Assembly: GCA_001871815.1 (NCBI GenBank)
Contig: MNVP01000003.1
Coordinates: forward strand, 1 to 11,642
DNA from: Candidatus Omnitrophica bacterium CG1_02_40_15
Lineage (GTDB): Bacteria; Omnitrophota; Gorgyraeia; Gorgyraeales; Gorgyraeaceae
Direction: 5' to 3'
Length of the DNA: 11,642 nucleotides
Shown: positions 4,933 through 11,642 of the stretch, one piece after another
Layout of the letters: every line of letters starts with the position of its first letter
Numbering within the stretch: the stretch's first letter is position 1
Translations under genes and position numbers: made by a program
The notes under the pieces: generated by a model
The model's database searches: none
What the model was told of the DNA's origin: nothing
What the model saw: only the letters and a program-made list of their open reading frames with translations

Positions 4933-7900
4933 ATGCCAAAAAGAACTGATATACATAAAATTTTAATAATCGGCTCCGGCCCTATAATAATAGGCCAGGC
5001 GTGCGAATTTGATTATTCAGGAACTCAAGCCTGTAAGGCGTTAAGGGAAGAGGGTTTCGAGATAGTGCTTATAAACTCCAACCCAGCCACTATAATGACT
5101 GATCCTGAAACAGCGGATATCACCTATATAGAGCCTATTACTCCAGAATTTGTTGAAAGAATAATTGCGAAAGAAAAACCTGATGCGCTTTTGCCTACCT
5201 TAGGCGGGCAAACAGCGCTTAATACAGCCATGAAGCTTCAAGAAATGGGAGTTCTTGATAAATACAACGTTAAAATGATAGGAGCTGACCATAATGCCAT
5301 AAAGAAGGCGGAGGATAGAGAATGTTTTAAGAATGCAATGCTTAAAATAGGGCTGGATCTTCCTGAAAGCGAGATGGCTTATAATATGGAAGAAGCTAAG
5401 AAGGCAATGAAAAAAATAGGCCTGCCTGTAATTATAAGGCCCAGCTTTACTCTTGGCGGAACAGGCGGCGGGATTGCGTACGCAGAAGAAGAATTTGAAA
5501 AGATAGCCAGCTTAGGGCTCCAGAACAGCATGATAAGCGAAATTCTTATAGAAGAATCAATCTTAGGCTGGAAGGAATATGAATTAGAGGTGATGAGGGA
5601 TAAGCTGGATAATGTTGTTATAGTTTGTTCCATAGAAAACCTGGACCCTATAGGTATACACACAGGCGATTCAATAACTGTTGCGCCGATCCAGACATTG
5701 ACCGATAAAGAATATCAAAAAATGAGAGATGCGAGCGTGGCAATCATTAGAGAAATAGGCGTTGAAACAGGAGGGTCAAATATACAATTTGCAGTAAATC
5801 CAAAAGACGGGAGAATGGTCGTCATAGAAATGAACCCGAGGGTTTCCAGGAGCTCTGCTCTGGCAAGCAAGGCAACAGGGTTTCCAATCGCAAAGATTGC
5901 AGCTAAATTAGCGGTCGGATACAGGCTTGACGAGATAAAAAATGATATTACTAAAATTACTCCTGCGTCATTTGAACCAACCATAGATTACTGCGTAGTG
6001 AAGATCCCGAGGTTTACTTTTGAAAAATTCCCAGAGGCAAAGGATGTCTTGGGCATATCAATGAAGTCAGTTGGCGAGACAATGGCAATAGGGAGGACAT
6101 TTAAAGAGGCTTTGCAGAAGGGCTTGAGGGGCCTTGAGATAGGACATGCAGGACTTGATAATAAACAATCTTACAAAAATATCACTGACGAAAAGATAAA
6201 GCATAGGCTTGAAGAACCAAACGCCTCAAGGATCTTTTATATTAAATATGCGTTACAGAAAGGGTATAGCGTGGGAGAGATCCATAAGCTTACCAAAATA
6301 GATCCGTGGTTTCTTGAGAACATAAAAGATATTGTGGAGATGGAAAAAGAGATAGTTAAAGGTTTAAGGTTAAAGGTAAAAGGTAAAATAAAAAGAAAAT
6401 CAGCAATAAAACCTGAAGCGTTGTTAAAGGCAAAACAGTATGGATTTAGCGATAGCCAGATAGCAGAGTTGACTGGATCTAATGAGTTAGCGGTGCGTAA
6501 TTACAGAAAACGATATTTTATAAAAGCCGTTTTCAGGCTGGTTGATACATGCGCAGGAGAATTTGAGGCATATACGCCTTATTATTATTCAACATATGAA
6601 ACAAAGGATGAAACAACCCCTTCAAAAAAGAAAAAGATAATGATATTAGGCGGCGGGCCGAATAGGATAGGGCAGGGCATTGAATTTGATTATTGCTGCT
6701 GCCACGCTTCATTTGCCTTAAAAGAGCTTGGATATGAAACAATCATGGTAAATTCAAATCCTGAAACAGTTTCAACAGATTATGACATATCTGATAAATT
6801 ATATTTTGAACCCCTTACATTTGAAGATGTGATGAATATTATAGACAGAGAAAAACCTGACGGGGTTATTGTCCAATTTGGAGGGCAGACGCCGCTTAAT
6901 TTAGCAAGGAAACTTGAAAAGGCCGGCGCTCCGATTATAGGCACTAGCGTTAAATCCATAGATATGGCGGAAGACAGAAAGAAATTTTCAAAGCTTCTTA
7001 AGAAACTTAAAATCGCTCAGCCGGAAAGCGGTTCCACTACTTCGATAAGCAAGGCTTTAAAGATTGCAAAAAAAATAGGTTATCCTGTGCTTGTCCGGCC
7101 TTCTTATGTCTTGGGAGGCAGGGCTATGAAGATAGTTTATGAAGAAAACTCAATGCTAGAATTTATAAAAGAGGCAAAAGAGGTTTCAGGAAAATACCCT
7201 ATTTTGATTGATAAATTTTTAGAAGATGCCATTGAGGTTGACGTAGATGCTGTTTCAGATGGAAATATTACAGTTATTGGCGGGATAATGGAACACATAG
7301 AAGAGGCAGGCATACATTCAGGAGATTCCGCGTGTGTTTTACCTCCGCATACGTTAGGTGATGATATTATAGAAATAATAAGAAAACATACGCACGCCAT
7401 ATCAAAGGGATTGAAAGTCAAAGGGCTTTTAAATATACAGTTTGCTGTTAAGCAGAATACAGTGTATGTCTTGGAAGTAAATCCAAGGGCGTCAAGGACA
7501 GTGCCTTTTGTAAGCAAGGCCATAGGCGCTCCTCTTGCCAAGATTGCAGCCAAGGCCATGGCAGGAAAGACGCTGGAAGAACTTGGTTTTAGTGAAGAGA
7601 AAAAAGTAAACCATATTTCTGTTAAAGAGTCAGTTCTGCCCTTTTCAAGATTTTCAGGGGTTGACATACTTCTTGGGCCTGAGATGAAATCTACAGGCGA
7701 AGTAATGGGCATAGATGCTTCTTTTGGAATGGCATTTTACAAATCGCAGATTGCTGCAAATCAGGTATTGCCGAAAAATGGCAAAGTATTTATTAGCGTT
7801 AAGAACCAGGATAAGCGCAATATAGTATTTATTGCTAAAAAACTTGAAGATATGGGCTTTGAAATTATAGCTACAAAAGGCACTCATAAGGCGCTCAGGT

Positions 7901-8172
7901 CAAATAATATTAAAGCAGAAATGGTTGGCAAGATAGGGGAAGGCAACTCGAAAATACTTGATTATATCAAGAACGGTGTAATAAAGTTAATTATAAACAC
8001 GCCTTCAGGCCAAAAAAGCCAGTCTGATTCAAAACCTATTAGGAGCGCTGCAGTTATGCGCGGCATACCCTGCATAACTACTATCTCAGGCGCTCAAGCA
8101 GCAGTAAACGGCATAGAAGCTACCTTGAAAAATGATTTTCAGGTAAAATCCTTGCAGGAATATTTCTCTTGA
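4933..8172 (+). CDS. carB: Carbamoyl-phosphate synthase large subunit
   Basis: CarB uses two ATP, bicarbonate and ammonia from CarA to form carbamoyl phosphate. The 1079 residues (about 1073 in E. coli) show the complete order. The carboxyphosphate half (1 to about 400) has IGSGPIIIGQACEFDYSG and the ATP-grasp RPSFTLGGTGGG at 169-180. An oligomerisation domain runs to about 560. The carbamoyl-phosphate half from about 567 has LGGGPNRIGQGIEFDYCC and RPSYVLGGRAM near 722. The MGS-like allosteric domain (about 950-1079) includes NTPSGQ. The linker near 476-486 (KGLRLKVKGKI) is encoded by a tandem heptamer and adds about ten residues relative to the E. coli protein as I recall it. GGAG at 4924-4927, inside the end of carA, serves as ribosome site. 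The two genes are two bases apart, so stoichiometric coupled expression is expected. Confidence 0.98.
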   Translation: MPKRTDIHKILIIGSGPIIIGQACEFDYSGTQACKALREEGFEIVLINSNPATIMTDPETADITYIEPITPEFVERIIAKEKPDALLPTLGGQTALNTAMKLQEMGVLDKYNVKMIGADHNAIKKAEDRECFKNAMLKIGLDLPESEMAYNMEEAKKAMKKIGLPVIIRPSFTLGGTGGGIAYAEEEFEKIASLGLQNSMISEILIEESILGWKEYELEVMRDKLDNVVIVCSIENLDPIGIHTGDSITVAPIQTLTDKEYQKMRDASVAIIREIGVETGGSNIQFAVNPKDGRMVVIEMNPRVSRSSALASKATGFPIAKIAAKLAVGYRLDEIKNDITKITPASFEPTIDYCVVKIPRFTFEKFPEAKDVLGISMKSVGETMAIGRTFKEALQKGLRGLEIGHAGLDNKQSYKNITDEKIKHRLEEPNASRIFYIKYALQKGYSVGEIHKLTKIDPWFLENIKDIVEMEKEIVKGLRLKVKGKIKRKSAIKPEALLKAKQYGFSDSQIAELTGSNELAVRNYRKRYFIKAVFRLVDTCAGEFEAYTPYYYSTYETKDETTPSKKKKIMILGGGPNRIGQGIEFDYCCCHASFALKELGYETIMVNSNPETVSTDYDISDKLYFEPLTFEDVMNIIDREKPDGVIVQFGGQTPLNLARKLEKAGAPIIGTSVKSIDMAEDRKKFSKLLKKLKIAQPESGSTTSISKALKIAKKIGYPVLVRPSYVLGGRAMKIVYEENSMLEFIKEAKEVSGKYPILIDKFLEDAIEVDVDAVSDGNITVIGGIMEHIEEAGIHSGDSACVLPPHTLGDDIIEIIRKHTHAISKGLKVKGLLNIQFAVKQNTVYVLEVNPRASRTVPFVSKAIGAPLAKIAAKAMAGKTLEELGFSEEKKVNHISVKESVLPFSRFSGVDILLGPEMKSTGEVMGIDASFGMAFYKSQIAANQVLPKNGKVFISVKNQDKRNIVFIAKKLEDMGFEIIATKGTHKALRSNNIKAEMVGKIGEGNSKILDYIKNGVIKLIINTPSGQKSQSDSKPIRSAAVMRGIPCITTISGAQAAVNGIEATLKNDFQVKSLQEYFS
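6359..6386 (+). repeat. Tandem heptamer repeat within carB
   Basis: Four consecutive seven-base units, AAGGTTT, AAGGTTA, AAGGTAA and AAGGTAA, fill 28 bases, followed by more A-rich sequence. The encoded Lys/Leu/Val/Gly stretch falls in the oligomerisation domain just after the DPWFL helix region. The E. coli protein, as I recall it, is about ten residues shorter there. Confidence 0.75.
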
Positions 8173-8176
8173 GGTG
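8171..8176 (+). promoter_or_regulatory. Ribosome binding site fixing the TPR-protein start
   Basis: GAGGTG overlaps the carB stop codon (8170-8172) and lies nine bases before the ATG at 8186. An in-frame GTG at 8174 lies inside this site and is therefore unlikely to be the start. Confidence 0.7.
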
Positions 8177-8185
8177 TTAAATCAT

Positions 8186-8734
8186 ATGAAAAAAATAAAT
8201 TATATTTTTCTATTTGCTGTAGGATTAGTTGTTATTTTTAGCGCTCAGGAGCTTTGCGCTATCGAATATGCAAGGGCCAGGTATGATGCAGCCATCAGAT
8301 ATATTAAAAATAAACAGCCTGATTTTGCGTTAATGGAGTTCCGAAGCGTTATAAGAGATTTTCCTAAAAGCCCGCTTGCGAGAAAGTCAGTATTTGCAAT
8401 AGCGGAGTATTACTATGACAACAAGATGTATTATGACGCTATCAAGGATTTCACAGGATATGTAAAATCTTACCCTGATTCAAAAGCGAATGTCTTTGCG
8501 AAAGCGTACCTATTAAAAATAATAGAAGAGATTGCAGGACCTACATTGGAAGAGAAGAATATGTTTGAAGATATCAAAAAAGAGTTTTTTTCCACGCCGC
8601 TATTCCTTCTTTTTAAAGAATACAAAGAGGCCTCATATAAAAGCCCTTCTAGAAATAGATTTAAAATAAGGTATTATATAGATAATATTGAGGTCTATAG
8701 AAATGGCCAGCTCTTTTTGACACTTAAGCCATAA
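8186..8734 (+). CDS. Small secreted TPR protein, BamD/YbgF-like
   Basis: A 182-residue protein with a clear Sec signal peptide: MKK, hydrophobic core 6-19, probable cleavage after LCA at 25. The cysteine is not in a proper lipobox, so a lipoprotein is unlikely. Residues about 26-100 hold two helical tetratricopeptide-like repeats, including YDAAIRYIKNKQPDFALMEF with the FPKSPLARKSVFAIAEYYYD pattern, and YDAIKDFTGYVKSYPDSKA. Such repeats are typical of BamD, YbgF/CpoB and related envelope scaffolds. The C-terminal part (about 110-182) is not recognised; it is Lys/Phe/Tyr-rich and ends in ...QLFLTLKP. It is shorter than BamD (about 245 residues), so identity with BamD is not claimed. It starts 13 bases after carB and is probably translated from the same mRNA, though a functional link is not evident. 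Confidence 0.8.
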   Translation: MKKINYIFLFAVGLVVIFSAQELCAIEYARARYDAAIRYIKNKQPDFALMEFRSVIRDFPKSPLARKSVFAIAEYYYDNKMYYDAIKDFTGYVKSYPDSKANVFAKAYLLKIIEEIAGPTLEEKNMFEDIKKEFFSTPLFLLFKEYKEASYKSPSRNRFKIRYYIDNIEVYRNGQLFLTLKP

Positions 8735-8783
8735 GCAAGCGTATTTTGCCTCACGATTGACTACCCATTATATATCTGTTATT

Positions 8784-10700
8784 ATGAATAATACATACGA
8801 TGTTATAGTTATTGGCGCAGGGCATGCTGGTATAGAGGCGAGCCTGGCAGCAGCGAGGATGGGTTCCAAGACTCTGCTTATTACCATGGATCTAAGCAAG
8901 ATAGGTTATATGTCGTGTAATCCTGCTATAGGAGGCATTGGTAAGGGCCAGCTTGTAAAAGAGCTTGATGCGCTTGGCGGTGAGATGGCCAAGGCAGCTG
9001 ATGCTTGCGGCATACAGTTTCGTATTTTAAACAGAAGCAAAGGCCATGCAGTATGGTCTTCCAGGGCACAGATTGACAGGGCTTTATATTTAAAATATAT
9101 GCAAAGTGCCGTTAAAAAAACCAAGAATCTGAATTTATTAGAAGGCTCTGTAAGAGAGTTAATTGTTAAAAATGGAACTATTAAAGGCGTAAGGGTTGTA
9201 GGGACAGGACATTGTCCTGTCCCTACAAAAGATATTTTTATAAAATCAAAAGCAGTAGTCCTTGCCCCAGGGACTTTTTTGAATGGGCTTATTCATATGG
9301 GGCTTACTCATATGCCTGGCGGAAGGTTAGGCGATCCGCCTTCTCTAGGCCTTTCAGAAAATCTAAAATCATTCGGGTTTAATTTGTCAAGGCTTAAGAC
9401 AGGGACTACCGCGAGATTAGATTCTAAGACAATAAGATTTTCTAAATTAAAAAAACAATTGGGTGATTACCCTATAACGCCGTTTTCATTTTCAACTGAA
9501 AAAATAAATAGAACTCAGGTGCCATGTTACATTACTTATACAAATGAAAAAACACATCAGATTATACGAGATAATCTCAACCGTTCTCCGCTCTATACAG
9601 GAAAAATAAAATCCACTGGTGTCAGATATTGCCCTTCTATTGAAGATAAAATAGTGAGATTCAGCGATAGAGACAGGCACCAGATATTTTTAGAACCAGA
9701 GGGTTTGAAAACAAACCAGTATTATCCAAACGGGATATCTACAAGCCTGCCTCTGGATGTTCAGCTAAAGATGATAAGAAGTATTAGAGGCCTTGAGAAA
9801 GCTGAGATACTTGTGCCTGGGTACGGCATTGAATATGATTTTGTAGGCCCTACGCAATTGAAACCAACGCTAGAAACAAAATTAGTCCAGAATTTATATC
9901 TTGCTGGCCAGATAAACGGCACTACTGGTTATGAAGAGGCAGCAGCCCAGGGTTTTATCGCAGGAGTGAATGCTAGCCTGAAGGTAAAATTAAAAGAGCC
10001 TTTTATATTAGACCGCTCGGAAAGTTACATAGGAGTTTTAATAGACGACCTTGTTACAAAAGGCACAAATGAACCCTACAGGATGTTCACATCCCGCGTA
10101 GAATACAGGCTTTTACTCAGAGAGGACAATGCTGACCAGCGCCTTATGGGGCTAGGCTATAAAAGATTAAGCCTTGTGGCCAGAGGACAGTATAAAAAGA
10201 TGCTTGCCAAGAAAAATAATATAAACAAGACAATCGAAAGGATAAAGATGGTAAAGTTTTATCCGAATGCTAAAATCAATAATAGGTTGAAAAAGTTAAA
10301 TGTAGCGCCTATAAGCAATGTAGCCAGCATGTTTGATTTATTGAAAAGGCCCGGGGTGGATTTTAATATGCTGGAAAAAATGAATAAAGATGATAAAATA
10401 TCCCTTTCCGATACAGAGATTCAGGAAGTGGAGATAGAGGTAAAGTATAAAGGTTTTATTGACAGGCAGATAAAAGAAGTAGAAAATTTCAGAAAGATAG
10501 AGCATATAAAAATACCAGAGGGCTTTGAATTTAAAGATGTCCCGGGCCTTTCAAAGGAAATAGTTGAAAAACTTTCCAGGATAATGCCTTTGAATTTAGG
10601 CCAGGCATCCAGAGTTTCAGGCGTGACGCCAGTGGCGATATCAATACTAATGATTTATCTTAAAAAATGGAAAAGCCTGAAGAATATAAAAAAGAACTAA
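8784..10700 (+). CDS. mnmG: tRNA uridine-5-carboxymethylaminomethyl modification enzyme, FAD subunit
   Basis: MnmG (GidA) works with the GTPase MnmE and uses FAD and methylene-tetrahydrofolate to add (carboxy)methylaminomethyl groups to U34 of certain tRNAs. The 638 residues show the FAD Rossmann motif GAGHAG (11-16), GYMSCNPAIGGIGKGQL (41-57) with Cys45, RYCPSIEDK (281-289) with Cys283, GQINGTTGYEEAAAQG (375-390), SRVEYRLLLREDNAD (437-451), and the C-terminal helical domain that contacts MnmE and tRNA. Cys45 and Cys283 match the two functional cysteines of the E. coli enzyme (47 and 277). ATG at 8784 matches the family N-terminus; the in-frame TTG at 8757 adds only nine unlikely residues. 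No Shine-Dalgarno precedes it. Residues 139-148 come from a palindromic DNA repeat. The partner mnmE is not in the window. Confidence 0.97.
   Translation: MNNTYDVIVIGAGHAGIEASLAAARMGSKTLLITMDLSKIGYMSCNPAIGGIGKGQLVKELDALGGEMAKAADACGIQFRILNRSKGHAVWSSRAQIDRALYLKYMQSAVKKTKNLNLLEGSVRELIVKNGTIKGVRVVGTGHCPVPTKDIFIKSKAVVLAPGTFLNGLIHMGLTHMPGGRLGDPPSLGLSENLKSFGFNLSRLKTGTTARLDSKTIRFSKLKKQLGDYPITPFSFSTEKINRTQVPCYITYTNEKTHQIIRDNLNRSPLYTGKIKSTGVRYCPSIEDKIVRFSDRDRHQIFLEPEGLKTNQYYPNGISTSLPLDVQLKMIRSIRGLEKAEILVPGYGIEYDFVGPTQLKPTLETKLVQNLYLAGQINGTTGYEEAAAQGFIAGVNASLKVKLKEPFILDRSESYIGVLIDDLVTKGTNEPYRMFTSRVEYRLLLREDNADQRLMGLGYKRLSLVARGQYKKMLAKKNNINKTIERIKMVKFYPNAKINNRLKKLNVAPISNVASMFDLLKRPGVDFNMLEKMNKDDKISLSDTEIQEVEIEVKYKGFIDRQIKEVENFRKIEHIKIPEGFEFKDVPGLSKEIVEKLSRIMPLNLGQASRVSGVTPVAISILMIYLKKWKSLKNIKKN
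9196..9228 (+). repeat. Palindromic repeat, GGGACA family, in frame inside mnmG
   Basis: Arms of 16 bases, 9196-9211 and 9213-9228, are perfect reverse complements around one central T; the core is GTAGGGACAGGACA, T, TGTCCTGTCCCTAC. It is translated as VGTGHCPVPT (139-148 of MnmG), between the INGTIKG-like strand and the conserved SKAVVLAPGTF strand. The E. coli protein, as I recall it, is about nine residues shorter at this point. The frame is kept and all motifs on both sides are intact, so the gene should be functional. A structurally identical copy lies at 3657-3685. Confidence 0.87.
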
Positions 10701-11353
10701 AGAAATTTACTGAGGATTTGGGCATAGCGCTTTTCGGCGTAGCGTGCGTAAAATCTATAAAAAAAGAATTTCTTTTTTCTGATGAAACTTTGAAGGATTT
10801 GGATTATACTATATCTTTAGGCCTGAGGCTTTCTGATGGTATATTAGAGGATATAACGAGTTTCCCTACCAGGATTTATTACCATCATTATAGGCAGGCA
10901 AACGCTATATTAGATCAGATTGCTTTTAAAGTTTCCAACTTCATACAAAATAAAGGTTACAAGGCATTGCCCGTGCCTGCTTCCCAGATAATTGATTGGG
11001 AGAAACAGGCTGCCCATCTTTCTCATAAAAAGATAGGAGAGTTGGCAGGCATTGGTTTTATAGGCAGAAATAATCTTTTAGTAAACCCTGAAATAGGGTC
11101 TAGGTTCAGGCTTGTAACTATTCTTACAAACATGCCTTTAGAGCCTGGTAAAAAGCTAAAAGAAGATTGTGAAGAATGCAGGGCTTGTATAAACGTTTGC
11201 CCTGTAGGCGCGATAAAAGAAAAAAAAGAGGATTTTGACCACATAAGATGCTTTGAAAAATTAAAAGAATTCAGGGATAAGCGTTTAGTTGATCAATTCA
11301 TATGCGGGGTTTGCGTTAAAGCATGTAAGGGGTTCTCGACTAAGATTGCGTAA
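10667..11353 (+). CDS. QueG-like (COG1600) protein with two 4Fe-4S clusters, function uncertain
   Basis: A 228-residue protein with the epoxyqueuosine reductase fold pattern. It has an N-terminal region with GIALFGVA (19-26), a central AGIGFIGRNNLLVN (127-140), then eight cysteines suited to two [4Fe-4S] clusters: C168, C171, C174 and C178 (CxxCxxCxxxCP), and C195, C213, C216 and C220. True QueG (about 379 residues) adds a C-terminal HEAT-type domain that is absent here. The catalytic Asp of QueG, which lies 13 residues before the AGLGW-type motif, is replaced by Gln114 in an ungapped comparison. It is therefore better read as a QueG paralogue or other two-cluster reductase than as a proven queuosine enzyme. 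The start overlaps mnmG by 34 bases and has no clear ribosome site, but downstream starts would cut into the conserved N-terminus. Co-translation with the tRNA-modification gene mnmG is suggestive only. Confidence 0.82.
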   Translation: MEKPEEYKKELKKFTEDLGIALFGVACVKSIKKEFLFSDETLKDLDYTISLGLRLSDGILEDITSFPTRIYYHHYRQANAILDQIAFKVSNFIQNKGYKALPVPASQIIDWEKQAAHLSHKKIGELAGIGFIGRNNLLVNPEIGSRFRLVTILTNMPLEPGKKLKEDCEECRACINVCPVGAIKEKKEDFDHIRCFEKLKEFRDKRLVDQFICGVCVKACKGFSTKIA

Positions 11354-11366
11354 TTTGTAAATATGT

Positions 11367-11441
11367 CCGCTCGAACACTAATGGATATAGAAATATTCTT
11401 CGAGCGGTCGCGAAAGCATATCTAGGGAGCAAAGTCGAGAA
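11367..11441 (+). repeat. Degenerate inverted and direct repeat upstream of guaA
   Basis: CCGCTCGAA (11367-11375) and TTCGAGCGG (11399-11407) form a nine-base-pair stem around a 23-base AT-rich loop. Next to it GAGC-GG-TCGCGAA (11402-11414) recurs imperfectly as GAGC-AAAG-TCGAGAA (11427-11441). The whole fills most of the 97-base gap before guaA. Its base composition differs from the surrounding AT-rich sequence. It looks like a decayed dispersed repeat; a 5' leader structure for guaA is the alternative. I see no U-tract and no known purine riboswitch core. Confidence 0.5.
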
Positions 11442-11450
11442 GTAAAAACT

Positions 11451-11642
11451 ATGCAAAAAGATACAGTCGTCATTTTAGATTTCGGGTCCCAGTATAACCA
11501 GCTTATAGCCAGGCGCGTAAGAGAATGTAAAGTGTATTCTGTCTTAATACCTTACAGCGCTTCTATTGAAAAAATAAAATCATATAACCCAAAGGCAATA
11601 ATACTAACTGGCGGGCCTGCGAGCGTGACTGGGAAAGGATCT
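11451..11642 (+). CDS. guaA: GMP synthetase, N-terminal glutaminase domain, cut by the window end
   Basis: The first 64 residues of GuaA, which converts XMP to GMP using ATP and glutamine. The start of the class I glutamine amidotransferase domain is clear: VVILDFGSQYNQLIARRVRE (6-25) and AIILTGGPASV (49-59), where the latter precedes the oxyanion region. The nucleophilic Cys-containing motif, the ATP-pyrophosphatase domain and the dimerisation domain lie beyond the window. The ribosome site is weak (GAGAAG at 11437-11442, eight bases before ATG). The gap of 97 bases from the QueG-like gene contains a degenerate repeat and no convincing promoter, so read-through from upstream is possible. Together with carAB it makes the 3' two-thirds of the window rich in nucleotide synthesis genes. 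Confidence 0.95.
   Translation, partial: MQKDTVVILDFGSQYNQLIARRVRECKVYSVLIPYSASIEKIKSYNPKAIILTGGPASVTGKGS

Noticed and set aside
7137..7712. 191-codon open frame on the minus strand inside carB
   Set aside because: It lies opposite a highly conserved part of carB, resembles no family and is low in complexity (Ser/Ile/Phe rich); it is a shadow of carB codon use.
8757..8785. Promoter-like TTGACT - 17 bases - TATTAT just before mnmG
   Set aside because: The -10 element overlaps the ATG at 8784, so a transcript from it would lack the start codon, and the next in-frame Met would remove the FAD-binding motif.
11354..11390. Promoter for guaA (TTGTAA at 11355 with ACTAAT at 11377, or TATAGA at 11386)
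   Set aside because: The -10 matches are poor or lack a -35 at proper spacing, and they fall inside the repeat structure.

Overview
The window is an AT-rich, gene-dense stretch with every gene on the + strand. It suggests a Gram-negative, probably anaerobic bacterium. The reasons are an outer-membrane beta-barrel with a C-terminal aromatic residue, several Sec signal peptides, a sulfide-using homocysteine synthesis protein (HcyBio/DUF39), an Fe-S sensing Rrf2 regulator and a QueG-like two-cluster protein. Uncultured lineages such as Omnitrophota would fit (HcyBio, short palindromic repeats inside genes), but that placement is recalled pattern, not computed.

Layout. (1) 2-1492: the 3' part of an outer-membrane porin, then a secreted FMN-binding protein with an intact flavinylation motif. 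(2) 1532-3620: a promoter with a palindromic operator candidate, then an Rrf2 regulator with three IscR-like cysteines, HcyBio, and a NifU C-terminal-domain scaffold (nfu), which reads as a sulfur/Fe-S unit. (3) 3621-3823: a structured intergenic region with an AT hairpin, a palindromic repeat, a promoter and a terminator-like hairpin ending 16 bases before carA. (4) 3824-8172: carA and carB, 2 bases apart, making carbamoyl phosphate for arginine and pyrimidines. (5) 8186-11353: a small TPR envelope protein, mnmG (tRNA wobble uridine modification), and an overlapping QueG-like Fe-S protein that is shorter than QueG and seems to lack its catalytic Asp. (6) 11354-11642: a degenerate repeat, then the 5' end of guaA (GMP synthetase).

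The main unusual theme is small repetitive DNA inside or beside core genes. A palindrome centred on GGGACA sits in frame inside mnmG and has a twin in the nfu-carA gap, whose differences are all compensated across the stem. A tandem heptamer lies in the carB linker and a tandem 14-mer in the carA linker. In mnmG and carB the repeats coincide with about 9-10 extra residues compared with the E. coli proteins as I recall them. This resembles palindromic elements that colonise coding regions, as described for Rickettsia. A second theme is possible RNA-level control: hairpins on both sides of nfu and a terminator-like hairpin in the carAB leader.
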